From: Bacteroidia bacterium
GTDB taxonomy: Bacteria; Bacteroidota; Bacteroidia; Bacteroidales; Prolixibacteraceae
Assembly (NCBI GenBank): GCA_026391315.1
Contig: JAPLDT010000098.1
Coordinates: 1 to 64,000 of the forward strand
Direction: 5' to 3'
Length of the DNA: 64,000 nt
Made by a program: the position numbers and the translations under genes. Positions 18,549-27,730 of this stretch are shown in pieces; the first letter of the stretch is position 1, and the number at the start of each line of letters is the position of its first letter. Below the pieces are notes generated by a model, which was not told the DNA's origin, ran no database searches, and saw only the letters and a list, made by a program, of their open reading frames with translations.

Positions 18549-19964
18549 TTACAGCTCTTTGATTACAGTTGTACCACCACCTTTCAGTGTCAGTTCAACA
18601 GGAGTATTGGTCTTCCAGGCACCGTTGGTAAAGTCAGGTACATCAACCGAATTGGAGCGGTTGGCAACCGATTTTTCACTCAAAGGGGCAATGGCACTCC
18701 ACAGTGCGGCATCGTAAACATCCTGATCAAGCGGAAGTCCGTTGCGCAGGCAGTCAATCAACCGCCAGTCCATCATAAAATCCATGCCGCCGTGGCCACC
18801 TACTTTTTTGGCCATTTTACCAATCAGTTTTACAATTTCTGGAGTATATTTCTCTTCCAGTTGTGTCATCTCTTCAGGTTTCAGCCATTCATGACCGGTA
18901 GCGATGCGGGCCGGTTCGGGCCATTTACAGGCAACACCTTTGGTTCCGCTTACCAGATGGATGCGTGAGTATGGCCGCGGACTGGTCACATCGTGCTGAA
19001 TCATGATCGTGCGACCTTTGAAAGTGCGAACGGTTGTTGTGTTCATGTTTCCACGGTACTGTTTCCCTGCAAATTCGCTATAAAAACGGTCTTTGATTGC
19101 CAGTTGATTGGCCATTGCAGCCATTTGGAAATCGGCTGAGGACATGGAGGTCAGGTATTCCATCTGGTCGCCGCGGTTGATGTTCATCACCTGACAAATT
19201 GGGCCCAATCCGTGCGTTGGGTATAAGTTTCCGTTGCGGTAGTTTTCTTTCAGTCTCCACATATCGGCGTATCCATTTTTATTGAAATTTGCATCCAGCA
19301 GATTATGGATATAGGCGCCTTCGCCATGAAGTATTTCGCCGAAGTAGCCCTGCCGCGCCATGTTAAGGGTAAGCAACTCAAAAAAATCGTAACAACAGTT
19401 TTCGAGCATCATGCAATGCTTTCTGGTTCTTTCCGAAGTTTCAACCAGTTGCCAGCATTCGTCGATGGTTTTGGCAGCCGGAACTTCAGTCGCTGCATGT
19501 TTACCGTTTCCCATCGCATAGACGGCCATTGGGGTATGCCATGCCCATGGTGAAGTAATGTAAATCAGATCGATATCCGGATTCTGGCACATTTCTTTCC
19601 ATGCCTCCTTTGATCCTGAATACGATTTGGCCCTTGGCAGTCCTTGCTTTTCAAGCGTTTTCTGACACTTTTCAACACGGTCTTCGAATACATCGCACAA
19701 GGCTACTATTTCCACTCCGTCGATATATGACATTCGTTCAACGGCACCCGGGCCACGCTGACCAAGGCCAACAAAGCCGATGCGTACTTTGTTGAGTTTT
19801 GGTGCAGCATAACAGCACATGTTGAATCGTTGTTCTGGATTTTTTTCTTTCCGTTTCAGGCTTGATTCGTTGCTCAACGAAGCGGCGTGTCCTGCAAATC
19901 CAGTTGCCAGGATTCCTGTTCCAATTAAGGTTTGCCTGATAAAATTTCTTCTGTTTGATCCCAT
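18549..19964 (-). CDS. GH109-type alpha-N-acetylgalactosaminidase (Gfo/Idh/MocA fold)
   Basis: Exported NAD-dependent glycosidase-like protein of 471 aa. It has a Tat motif (NRRNFIRQ, residues 4-11), the Rossmann motif GFVGLGQRGPG (63-73), the GH109-like EVPAAK loop (160-165) and YPTHGLGP (248-255, His251). GH109 enzymes cleave alpha-GalNAc by an NAD-assisted oxidation-elimination mechanism. The combination of leader, YPTHGLGP and EVPAAK is characteristic of GH109 in Bacteroidota. It fits the amino-sugar theme of the locus and lies downstream of the creatininase-like gene. Confidence 0.88.
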   Translation of the reverse strand: MGSNRRNFIRQTLIGTGILATGFAGHAASLSNESSLKRKEKNPEQRFNMCCYAAPKLNKVRIGFVGLGQRGPGAVERMSYIDGVEIVALCDVFEDRVEKCQKTLEKQGLPRAKSYSGSKEAWKEMCQNPDIDLIYITSPWAWHTPMAVYAMGNGKHAATEVPAAKTIDECWQLVETSERTRKHCMMLENCCYDFFELLTLNMARQGYFGEILHGEGAYIHNLLDANFNKNGYADMWRLKENYRNGNLYPTHGLGPICQVMNINRGDQMEYLTSMSSADFQMAAMANQLAIKDRFYSEFAGKQYRGNMNTTTVRTFKGRTIMIQHDVTSPRPYSRIHLVSGTKGVACKWPEPARIATGHEWLKPEEMTQLEEKYTPEIVKLIGKMAKKVGGHGGMDFMMDWRLIDCLRNGLPLDQDVYDAALWSAIAPLSEKSVANRSNSVDVPDFTNGAWKTNTPVELTLKGGGTTVIKEL

Positions 19965-20010
19965 TTTTTTGTGTTTTTATTGATAGTGTTGGAACCGTGT
20001 CATTAGCAAA

Positions 20011-20895
20011 TTACTTAAGCAGTGGGTTTTGTGCCTTTTTATAAAATTCTTCCTGAAGTTGTTTTATTGTGTTGTCTTTTTTCAGAAACTTTATTAATTC
20101 GGCAAGCCGGTTTGTTTGGGTGGTGATTAATAATTCTCCGAGTCTTTTATTTGGCTGGTTATAGTCGCTGGCAAAATGATTAGGGAATTTTGCATACCAC
20201 CAGATACCGGTATAGCCAGATGGTAACTTACTCAATCTATCCTGGTCTGCACCTGATTCATTTTTCAATGCTTCCTGATCAACCAGCGATGGATTCATAT
20301 AATACATCATTGAAGTCTCCTCCTCACCTGCATGTCCATCCAGGCTGGCTTTCTTTAACGATTTAATCTCCTTATTATCTGCAGGGTTATTCCATGGCTG
20401 GCTTACTACCACTACATAATCTTCCTGTTTTTCAAGTTGTGACTGACAGAAAAATTGAAGGAAACTGGTGTTTCCGCCATGCCCGTTTAAAATAATAATC
20501 TTTTTTAATCCATTCCTGGACAATTCTTTACAGGTTTCCGCAAGCATTTTCCACATCAGTTCGCTACTGTAGGCTATTGTTCCAGGATGATTCTTTGCTT
20601 CAAAAATCTGGCCTGCAAAATATGGAGGAAAAACCACAGCATATTCCTTTTTCGCCGCATCAAACGCAACTTCTCTGGCATAAATCAGGTCCATTCCAAG
20701 CGGAAGATGAGGACCATGTTTCTCTAGAATTCCAAAAGGAATAATACATACGCCACCCGCCAGCTCAACTGCTTTGACAAACTGGGGTGCGGTTAATTCT
20801 TCCATTTTGAATGACAGACTGGTCTGTACAGGTTGCTGTGCGTTAAGAACAACTGCCAGAAAAAAAACAGGTAAAAGAATCATTAACTTTTTCAT
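20011..20895 (-). CDS. Exported creatininase-family amidohydrolase
   Basis: Protein of 294 aa with a clear signal peptide (residues 1-20, MKKLMILLPVFFLAVVLNAQ). Creatininase-fold metal-site motifs are present: GILEKHGPHLPLGMD (55-69, with Glu58, His60, Asp69) and LNGHGGNTS. The late GHAGEEETSMM segment also matches the family. Creatininase-family enzymes open cyclic amides or act in cofactor biosynthesis in the cytoplasm, so an exported form is unusual. It sits directly after the propeller-containing ceramidase-fold gene (22 bp). The substrate is unknown. Confidence 0.83.
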   Translation of the reverse strand: MKKLMILLPVFFLAVVLNAQQPVQTSLSFKMEELTAPQFVKAVELAGGVCIIPFGILEKHGPHLPLGMDLIYAREVAFDAAKKEYAVVFPPYFAGQIFEAKNHPGTIAYSSELMWKMLAETCKELSRNGLKKIIILNGHGGNTSFLQFFCQSQLEKQEDYVVVVSQPWNNPADNKEIKSLKKASLDGHAGEEETSMMYYMNPSLVDQEALKNESGADQDRLSKLPSGYTGIWWYAKFPNHFASDYNQPNKRLGELLITTQTNRLAELIKFLKKDNTIKQLQEEFYKKAQNPLLK

Positions 20896-20917
20896 AATTT
20901 ATTTGTATTAATCATTA

Positions 20918-22846
20918 TTAGCGATCAAGGGATTTAATCCTATTGAGAATAGTCTCATCTACGTTCATGGGAAATACAGCCGGCATCCCGTACCAGAAAA
21001 ATGAATTTAACCCCACGTATCCACGCTTCTCTATATGCATATGTGTTGGCAGGTAACTTGAAACATCATTGGTGTAACCTGCAACTGAGACCAGTTTATC
21101 AGGCCAAAGATTTTTAACACCAAAACTATAGCCTGTGGTTGCTTCCCTTGAAAACCCCACCAGTTTCCAGTTCCCGATATTGATCGTTTGAACATAAACC
21201 GGTAGTGATACCGGCATTGTCCCTTCGCTGTAGTATTTTAACATCAGATCGCACCATTTCACATTCTTTTCAGCATCGGCGTTACCGGGTTTATCACTGT
21301 TTTGTGCCCTGTATGCATGTATTTCCTCTTTGGTCCATGGGGTAACGGGAATATTAATTGTATCCAGGTAACATGTTACCTGCCCGTTTATTTTAGTCAT
21401 AGGCCGGTTCAATATGGCAATCACCTCATTTGCCAGCTTTTCCCCAGAAATGTACTCACCGTTATCACTTGGATTGATATCTCCTGCAGTACCTTGTAAA
21501 AACATTGAATTGGATGTCCCTGTCCTCTCTTCCACTAATTTACGCGCCACGCCGGGATAATTGGCGCTTATCGTGTAATGAAGTTTACCGGCGGTGCTCA
21601 ATTCAGGGTGGCAGGCTGTTAAAAACAGGTAGCTTTCGGCATCCTTACCAGGATAACCCACCTTGATGACATCAACAGCGCTATCGTATAATTCCGGGTG
21701 ATCTTTCAGTTGCCCGTTACGGCCAATGTCGGTTTTGCCCCTGCCGAAAGATAATTCTGCCGGGGCCATTGTTTTCAGCGCATTGTCAACTGCATAAAGG
21801 ATCCCGTTTTTGACGGTTGAATAGAGATAAATACTATCAGGCCGTTGATTAGGTTCCTGCCACGTAAGCCAATCCTGCGTAACAGGGGCAAAATGGGTAT
21901 GCGTACAATTGATAAAAACTGCCGGTGCAGGAATATGGTTTTTCTGATAGATCTCCCGTTTTACCAGCCCGGTAAAAGTGTCGTTAAGCCCGCAAACATC
22001 CACATTGACAATGACAACGGTTTTTTCGCCGTTTTTTACGGCCATCGCCCTGGCAGTCAGGTTTCCATCACTCCGGTGCTCCCCCATGTAGAGGAAATTA
22101 TCCTTGCTTATGCCGAATATCCTGTCATTTATAACCGTAATATGTTTTATATCTTCTTTAATCGTCTGTCCATTTTTGTAAGCTATCTTTAACCATTTAT
22201 GGTCTTTTTTCCCCGGTTCGCACTGATAAACAGCACCACCATTTGTAAGGGCGTAAAGCTTTCCCTTGTTCGCTGCAAGGCTTACGATACTGTCAACTGT
22301 TTCACCCTTCAGCCATCCAATGCTTTTCCCCCAAAGGTCAGCCGCCCATAATGAACCGTTTGCATTTGCGGCAAATAACTTATTGTCCGTGGCCGTTAAG
22401 GATGTTACAGAGTTATCGACAGGCCCAATCTTTTTCCATTTAATTCTTCCCTGAACTTTTGTTTCCAGCAATTCCCCCTTGTTGTTAACAGCATAAAGTT
22501 TCCCGTTTATCCCGGCTATGGACCTGATATTTTCGGCCTTTCCTGCTTTTTTCCATGTCGGGTTATTTTCTGCCGGGTTCATGCACAACAGATCACCGTT
22601 ACTGACAATGTATAGCTTATCGGAAAGTCCTCCCATGGCAGTAACTTCCGGCACAGCCCCTTTATTGATCCATTGCAGGGTGAAACGCCCTTCCCTGGGG
22701 CTGCCATAACCGGCCAGGTGAAGGGAGATCAACGACTGGTCAGGTTCAATGCTTGCCTGTGATGTCCCTGTCAGATAAGAAGGTTGCGCATCAGAAACCG
22801 CAGGCAATATGATGAATAACCACAGCAGTATATTCTTTATCTTCAT
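20918..22846 (-). CDS. Neutral ceramidase-fold protein with an inserted beta-propeller
   Basis: Exported 642-aa protein. The first ceramidase-like strands (TGTSQASIEPDQ, then AGYGSPREG) at 25-54 are interrupted by about five ~40-residue repeats (about 67-270). Each repeat contains a GKLYAVNNKGELL-type core and a WKK-type end, as in a tachylectin/tectonin-like propeller. The ceramidase-like domain then resumes (AVKNGEKTVVIVNVDVCG, INCTHTHFAPV metal-site histidines, QGTAGDINPS). In true neutral ceramidases the last motif holds a catalytic Ser (GDVSPN); here Asn occupies that position. It may be an exported amidase with its own glycan-binding propeller. Confidence 0.8.
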   Translation of the reverse strand: MKIKNILLWLFIILPAVSDAQPSYLTGTSQASIEPDQSLISLHLAGYGSPREGRFTLQWINKGAVPEVTAMGGLSDKLYIVSNGDLLCMNPAENNPTWKKAGKAENIRSIAGINGKLYAVNNKGELLETKVQGRIKWKKIGPVDNSVTSLTATDNKLFAANANGSLWAADLWGKSIGWLKGETVDSIVSLAANKGKLYALTNGGAVYQCEPGKKDHKWLKIAYKNGQTIKEDIKHITVINDRIFGISKDNFLYMGEHRSDGNLTARAMAVKNGEKTVVIVNVDVCGLNDTFTGLVKREIYQKNHIPAPAVFINCTHTHFAPVTQDWLTWQEPNQRPDSIYLYSTVKNGILYAVDNALKTMAPAELSFGRGKTDIGRNGQLKDHPELYDSAVDVIKVGYPGKDAESYLFLTACHPELSTAGKLHYTISANYPGVARKLVEERTGTSNSMFLQGTAGDINPSDNGEYISGEKLANEVIAILNRPMTKINGQVTCYLDTINIPVTPWTKEEIHAYRAQNSDKPGNADAEKNVKWCDLMLKYYSEGTMPVSLPVYVQTINIGNWKLVGFSREATTGYSFGVKNLWPDKLVSVAGYTNDVSSYLPTHMHIEKRGYVGLNSFFWYGMPAVFPMNVDETILNRIKSLDR

Positions 22847-22851
22847 TGTAC

Positions 22852-23949
22852 TTATAATTTGAAAAATATCTTTCTTTTATAGAGGAAATAGGTTATATAC
22901 CAAAACATTGCAGCAACCACAATTATTGTGATCATATTTATGGCAATTTCGCCACTCCAGAAGAAAAGCCTGGATGTAAAAGGTACCGCCATACGGTTGA
23001 GTAATCGTCCTCCACCCAGGGAGGCAAAGATGTATATGAAAATAGGATTCATACCAAAGATTGCAAAAAACGTGGGGACCTTTCTAAAGTTCATCACATC
23101 AACCAGCCAGTATGAAATTGACATAACGACTAAAGCCCATCCTCCACTGACAATGACATATGAACTGGTGGAAATCCGTTCAATAACCGGAATAAAAGGA
23201 TCCATGGAATATCCAATTATAACGCCTGTCAGTCCGGTTATAAGCAGGGTCAGTATCTTTTTATTAGGAGACCAATCCTTCATCAGTAACTTTCCGACAA
23301 TGACTCCCCATATTACATGAGCAGATGTAGGAATAGCATTAAATGTAACCCAGTGGTTTGGGTTTAAATGCCCTACTGTAGCCAAATCAAACCAGGCACC
23401 AAAATTATGATCCGGGGTAAGTTGGTTAAATCCCTCTACAGGCCAATAACGGTAAAGAAGGTCAGATAAAAGGATCATGGCAAAAGAGACCAGTAATTGC
23501 CATTTTATATCTTTTCGTATCAGTAAAAAAGCAACGAGATATGCAAACGATAATTGAGGCAGTATGTTTGTAAGACTATAAGTCTTGTCTGTAGCTCCTA
23601 ACATAAAGCCCAGTACGAGCAACCAAAAAGAACGGGTAAGGGCATGGTAAAATGATTTTTTCCAGGTTTCCCCTCTTGCCATTCGTTTCGCCATGGAGAA
23701 AGGCATAGCAACACCAACTATAAACATAAAGAAAGGCTGGATAAGATCCCAAAAATACAGTTCGTACCACACACCATGGTCAAATTGAGTATCAATTAAA
23801 GCTATTATAGCTTCACCTTTGCCGGCTTTTACCAATTCGACAAATATCCCGGAAATGCCAGTAACAAGTAAGAACATGGTAAATCCCCGAAAAAAGTCTA
23901 TTGAAAGTACCCTGTTCTGTTCTTGATTTAATGGAGTTGTATCGTTCAC
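22852..23949 (-). CDS. HGSNAT-like membrane acyltransferase (DUF5009/DUF1624 type)
   Basis: Integral membrane protein of 365 aa with about ten helices. The opening RVLSIDFFRGFTMFLLV is typical of the heparan-alpha-glucosaminide N-acetyltransferase group. The motif DHGVWYELYFWDLIQPFF holds His58, which aligns with the active-site His of HGSNAT. That enzyme moves acetyl groups from cytosolic acetyl-CoA to amines on the other side of the membrane. A second copy is at 44753. It is 5 bp upstream of the ceramidase-fold gene and probably co-translated with it. Confidence 0.8.
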   Translation of the reverse strand: MNDTTPLNQEQNRVLSIDFFRGFTMFLLVTGISGIFVELVKAGKGEAIIALIDTQFDHGVWYELYFWDLIQPFFMFIVGVAMPFSMAKRMARGETWKKSFYHALTRSFWLLVLGFMLGATDKTYSLTNILPQLSFAYLVAFLLIRKDIKWQLLVSFAMILLSDLLYRYWPVEGFNQLTPDHNFGAWFDLATVGHLNPNHWVTFNAIPTSAHVIWGVIVGKLLMKDWSPNKKILTLLITGLTGVIIGYSMDPFIPVIERISTSSYVIVSGGWALVVMSISYWLVDVMNFRKVPTFFAIFGMNPIFIYIFASLGGGRLLNRMAVPFTSRLFFWSGEIAINMITIIVVAAMFWYITYFLYKRKIFFKL

Positions 23950-23989
23950 AATTTAATTTTAGATTATTTAAATTATACCGTAATCCTGA

Positions 23990-24865
23990 TTAGTCAAAAA
24001 GGTGAAGGGCATCCGGGATGGTCCATTCTTTTGTTATCAATTTTGGTTTAGGTAAGCCTGGATCCAGATCGAGATATTCCATCCTGGCTTTGATAGGCAC
24101 TTCCAGGATATACGGTTTGCATTTGGGAATTGCTGCTATTGCTTTTCTGGCTCCTTTGTATAGCGCTTTGCGTGTTTCTTCGAAAGGATAAAGAATTGCT
24201 GCCTCTCGCGATATTCCCTCCTTAACTGCTACTGTTATGCAATTAGGGCCGAAGAATTTTGTTGCTTCGCGGCAAACCGCTACGTCGCCAGTGACCAGTA
24301 TCGTAGGCACACCAAAATAACCGGCTGTGATAGCTGCCTGGGCCAGTTCACCAGATTCCACACCATTGTACCAATACCGGTTCTCAGATCTCGAAGACTG
24401 AGTGTGATTCAGAACACCGTCCGGTGTACCCATCATCGCATGGGCACCAAACTGTACTTCTCCTGCAAAAGACTCGTCCAGTCCGAATGTTCGTGCTCTG
24501 GGTTTACCGGTGATGTACTTCGCCCCAGGTTCCATTAAATGAGGGATCACAGCCTGTGATCCATGTCCGTCAAGAACAACTATCTCGGTAGCACCGCCAT
24601 CACGAAGGCCGCGAACTACTGCGGCAAGGTCGCCCATGAAGTACTCACATGCCTGAATATTCAATGGGGTATCTTTCTCACGGGTCTGTGCGAACTTGTA
24701 AACGCCGCTGACACCCTCCAGATCTGTTAATACATAGATTTTGAGCTGAGCTGATGCGGGAGAAGAATAAATTAAGAATAACGACATAATTGCCGGTATC
24801 AATAGGTTCAGAGATAATCTGAATGAAATGATCCCATTTTTGTTTGTTTTGATCTTTTTTATCAT
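23990..24865 (-). CDS. Exported M55-family (D-aminopeptidase-type) metallopeptidase, copy 1
   Basis: Protein of 291 aa with a signal peptide (hydrophobic residues 19-40, ending SPASAQ) followed by an M55/DppA domain. Metal-site motifs are TDLEGVSG (47-54, Asp48 and Glu50), LDGHGSQ and GAHAMMGTPDGVLNHTQSS. Known M55 enzymes are cytoplasmic D-aminopeptidases, so the leader is notable. A near-identical paralogue lies at 34288-35166. It starts 11 bp after the upstream ceramidase-fold gene. Confidence 0.87.
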   Translation of the reverse strand: MIKKIKTNKNGIISFRLSLNLLIPAIMSLFLIYSSPASAQLKIYVLTDLEGVSGVYKFAQTREKDTPLNIQACEYFMGDLAAVVRGLRDGGATEIVVLDGHGSQAVIPHLMEPGAKYITGKPRARTFGLDESFAGEVQFGAHAMMGTPDGVLNHTQSSRSENRYWYNGVESGELAQAAITAGYFGVPTILVTGDVAVCREATKFFGPNCITVAVKEGISREAAILYPFEETRKALYKGARKAIAAIPKCKPYILEVPIKARMEYLDLDPGLPKPKLITKEWTIPDALHLFD

Positions 24866-24876
24866 TGGTTTATTAT

Positions 24877-26271
24877 TTATTTTCCATTCAAGAGTCTTCG
24901 GATCGCTGTCATGAGCACACCTTCTACCTCGGGTGAAACTCTGGAAGCTATGCCGGCTTCATAGCCGCCCTGCTCGTAAGCGATTGCGGTGCCGATATAA
25001 CCCGGGCCATAATCTCCATAGGCTGCCATAGCAACAAACAAGTCCTTCCGCTCAGCTTTAGCGGCAAGCTGGTATTCGACAAAAAGCTCGCCGGGTAGGT
25101 AAAGGATACGGGCGCGGTTTAGAGTCAGGCAAGCCACATCAATCTTTTTACCAGCCTTGCACCGTTGTATCCAGGAGATTTGTTCGATGTTAATTCTTAG
25201 CAATGCGGTGTCCTGCACCTTCAGTTCGGCTTCCAGCTTTTCAAGATATTTAGCCGGTGGTAAAGAGACAGGTTCAAGTGTCCAATTTACTGCATCTGCA
25301 GTGATCGGTTCGCGTTGTGTTCCCTCCCATGCCCTTTTCATACCATCGGCGAGCCTCTCAGCCAAAATGCCACGGTTCTCTTTTGAACCATCGTTGTATT
25401 TGCCGGCACCAAGATTACCGCCGGCACCGTTAAAATGGACATGGAGCGCCTGTGGTACTGCAAGCTGGCGATAAAAGCGGGCAATACCAGGAAAATCCGG
25501 ATTGGGTATACCTGTATGATAGTAACTCTGCGGGTGCACCGCATAGTAACTCAGTACTGCTAATGGCTGGTCACCATTCCAAAAACTCACCAAAGATACC
25601 ATGGGATCGATTACACCTTCTGGCTCCGCACGCAGGGCAGAATCTGTACAAGTTGTCCACCGGGTTGCCTTGACTTTGCCGTCAGGGCCGAGTATGCGCC
25701 TGTTTGAAGCGACTTGGTAAACAGGCGCTTCACCGAGTCCCAGATGGGTAACAGGCCGAGACTTTCCCAGCGAGTTTCGTACGGCAGTTTCCAGCTTACT
25801 GATCAGTTCCCGGGCAAAAGTGCCTTCATTATCCCGAGGATCGAGACCGGCCTCTAAAAGAATCCGCTCAGCAGCAAAATTGCATCGGGGAGCATCATGT
25901 TGATGTAAAGTGTGCACGGCAACACGTTCAGGAATTGTTCCTGCAGCATCAGCCAGTGCACGTTTGAATACATCCTGGCTCTCACCGGATATGCCAATCC
26001 AGTCGATAGCGCATAATACAACCGGCTGGCCGGCCCCCGACAGAACAATGCCTCTTGCCCTCAATCCCATATCCCATGATCCGATCATGGAGTCGTAGGC
26101 AAGATGGCTGCCAACTGGGGGTGTGGCGTCAATATCAAACGTCGACAGTCTCAGACCGGATGGTGCGGTATCTTTGGAATGTTTGGTACTACCGGCAATA
26201 TCGGTTTGTACCACAAAAATTTCCAGAATACAAAATAAAAAAATAAAGTAAATTGTGCGATGAGTATGCAT
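24877..26271 (-). CDS. Exported ceramidase-fold (alkaline ceramidase-like) protein
   Basis: Protein of 464 aa with an N-terminal hydrophobic leader. The domain opens with LRLSTFDIDATPPVGSHLAYD, the typical start of the neutral/alkaline non-lysosomal ceramidase N-terminal domain. A metal-site motif HTLHQHDAPRCN follows. Where ceramidases have GDVSPN it has GAGGNLGAGKY, lacking the catalytic Ser, so ceramide hydrolysis is unlikely. It probably cleaves another amide or ester, perhaps on the glycan handled by this locus. It lies between a Tat-leader DegT gene (19 bp) and M55 copy 1 (11 bp). The gene is G+C-richer than its neighbours. Confidence 0.78.
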   Translation of the reverse strand: MHTHRTIYFIFLFCILEIFVVQTDIAGSTKHSKDTAPSGLRLSTFDIDATPPVGSHLAYDSMIGSWDMGLRARGIVLSGAGQPVVLCAIDWIGISGESQDVFKRALADAAGTIPERVAVHTLHQHDAPRCNFAAERILLEAGLDPRDNEGTFARELISKLETAVRNSLGKSRPVTHLGLGEAPVYQVASNRRILGPDGKVKATRWTTCTDSALRAEPEGVIDPMVSLVSFWNGDQPLAVLSYYAVHPQSYYHTGIPNPDFPGIARFYRQLAVPQALHVHFNGAGGNLGAGKYNDGSKENRGILAERLADGMKRAWEGTQREPITADAVNWTLEPVSLPPAKYLEKLEAELKVQDTALLRINIEQISWIQRCKAGKKIDVACLTLNRARILYLPGELFVEYQLAAKAERKDLFVAMAAYGDYGPGYIGTAIAYEQGGYEAGIASRVSPEVEGVLMTAIRRLLNGK

Positions 26272-26290
26272 AAGTAATGAGGTTAAAATA

Positions 26291-27655
26291 TCAGATTGAA
26301 TTTAATTTATCCCTGTTATCGTAAACCTTCATAATGGCACTGATAATGTCGTCCATATCAGCCTGGGTTCCGAGCAGAGGACCCGAAGCCCAAAGCATGA
26401 CCATATCTGCACAAACCTGATCACATTTCGGACAAGCCAATTCTTCGAGGTATTGTTTAAGTCTGGCCGGAGAATACATTTTCTGATAGACCTTTAAGTT
26501 CAAAATATGATCCACCCATGGTTCTTTATGTAACCCATTTGCTATATACCCGCTCATGACAATACCTTCTGCTGAGAGAGCCTTCAGAAATTTGTCGCGG
26601 GGTGCATTGTTAAAGTGCTCTTTATGATACGACATCGTATATAGGTAGAAGGAACCGCTTTCCGTACCTTCATAAAGCTTTTGGGGAACAAGGCCCGGGA
26701 AATTTTTGAGTTTGGAGGTAAGATACGCGGCGTTTTTATTGCGAAGCGCGAAGCGGTCTTTAGCTCCACCTAATTGCGCCAACAGAATAGCCCCTTCAAA
26801 TTCGTTCATCCGATATTTCGGCCCTATCGTTTCGGAACGTCCTTTGCGTGAGGTACCGTGATTTTGCACCGTGTAACACTTGTCCATCAGTTCTTCGTTA
26901 TTTCCGATGATTCCTCCACCTTCGCCACAGGAAATCGTTTTGGATGTCTGGAAGCTGAAGCATCCTAAATCACCTATCGTTCCTAATACTTTCCCCTGAT
27001 ATACGCCAAGATGTGCCTGACAGGTATCTTCAATCACTTTAAGATTGTGCTTTTTTGCGATGGCCATGATCCGTTCCATGTTGCATGGTTGCCCCATGAT
27101 ATGCACCGGCATAATGGCTTTGGTATTTTCTGTAATTCTTCTTTCTACTTCGCGTGGATCAAGCTGAAAAGATTCCGGATCCAGGTCTGCCATTACCGGC
27201 AGGGCACGGCTTGTTATAATAGAAGATATGGTTCCCATGTCAGTATACGGCGAGGTGATCACTTCGTCGCCTGGACCAATTCCCAATGCTTCAACACAGG
27301 TACTCAGAGCCTGGGTTCCGGAACCGGTTCCCAAGGCAAATTTGGTACCCATCAGTTTGGCATATTCTAATTCAAATGTTGGGACTGTACCTGTGGAAGA
27401 TTGAATTCTGCACCATATCCCACTCCTGGTAGTCCTGGCAATTGCTTCAACCATCTTTTCGTCGACGTAAGGCCATGCCGGCCATACTTTTTCCTTCACA
27501 ACAGGTATGCCTCCAAGGATGGCGAGTTTACCGGTTTCATTATTCAATGTGGTAATTTTCCCGAATGTTGGGATGGCGCCTGATACAACTGCAGCTGCTG
27601 ATCCAACTGATACGGTAGTAATGAACCGCCGCCTGGTAAAATCTTTATTTTTCAT
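26291..27655 (-). CDS. Tat-exported DegT/DnrJ/EryC1/StrS aminotransferase
   Basis: PLP aminotransferase of 454 aa with a twin-arginine leader (FTRRRFI, residues 6-12, then an Ala/Val/Ser-rich h-region to about residue 30). The mature part opens with LAILGGIPVV and a later WPAWP. Asp210 (EDTCQAHLG) and the PLP Lys239 (FSFQTSK before GEGG) are intact, so it should be active. Nearly all DegT enzymes are cytoplasmic. Tat export of a folded, PLP-loaded enzyme implies periplasmic transamination or a non-catalytic use. Its leader and first mature residues are duplicated on the hydrolase gene at 29082-31346. Confidence 0.88.
   Translation of the reverse strand: MKNKDFTRRRFITTVSVGSAAAVVSGAIPTFGKITTLNNETGKLAILGGIPVVKEKVWPAWPYVDEKMVEAIARTTRSGIWCRIQSSTGTVPTFELEYAKLMGTKFALGTGSGTQALSTCVEALGIGPGDEVITSPYTDMGTISSIITSRALPVMADLDPESFQLDPREVERRITENTKAIMPVHIMGQPCNMERIMAIAKKHNLKVIEDTCQAHLGVYQGKVLGTIGDLGCFSFQTSKTISCGEGGGIIGNNEELMDKCYTVQNHGTSRKGRSETIGPKYRMNEFEGAILLAQLGGAKDRFALRNKNAAYLTSKLKNFPGLVPQKLYEGTESGSFYLYTMSYHKEHFNNAPRDKFLKALSAEGIVMSGYIANGLHKEPWVDHILNLKVYQKMYSPARLKQYLEELACPKCDQVCADMVMLWASGPLLGTQADMDDIISAIMKVYDNRDKLNSI
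27500..27655 (-). repeat. Duplicated Tat-leader segment, copy 1
   Basis: The first ~52 codons of the DegT gene match the start of the unrelated hydrolase gene at 31203-31346. The shared part covers the MKNKDFTRRRFI leader and continues into the mature part (GKLAILGGIPVV versus GKLTIPDGTPVA). DNA identity over the first ~77 bases is very high, with only a handful of mismatches. Confidence 0.8.
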
Positions 27656-27730
27656 CTTTATAAATTTTAAGTTCTATTAAATTGTTTATTTGTACATAAA
27701 TATTTTTTCGAAGAAATCGATTTGAACGTT

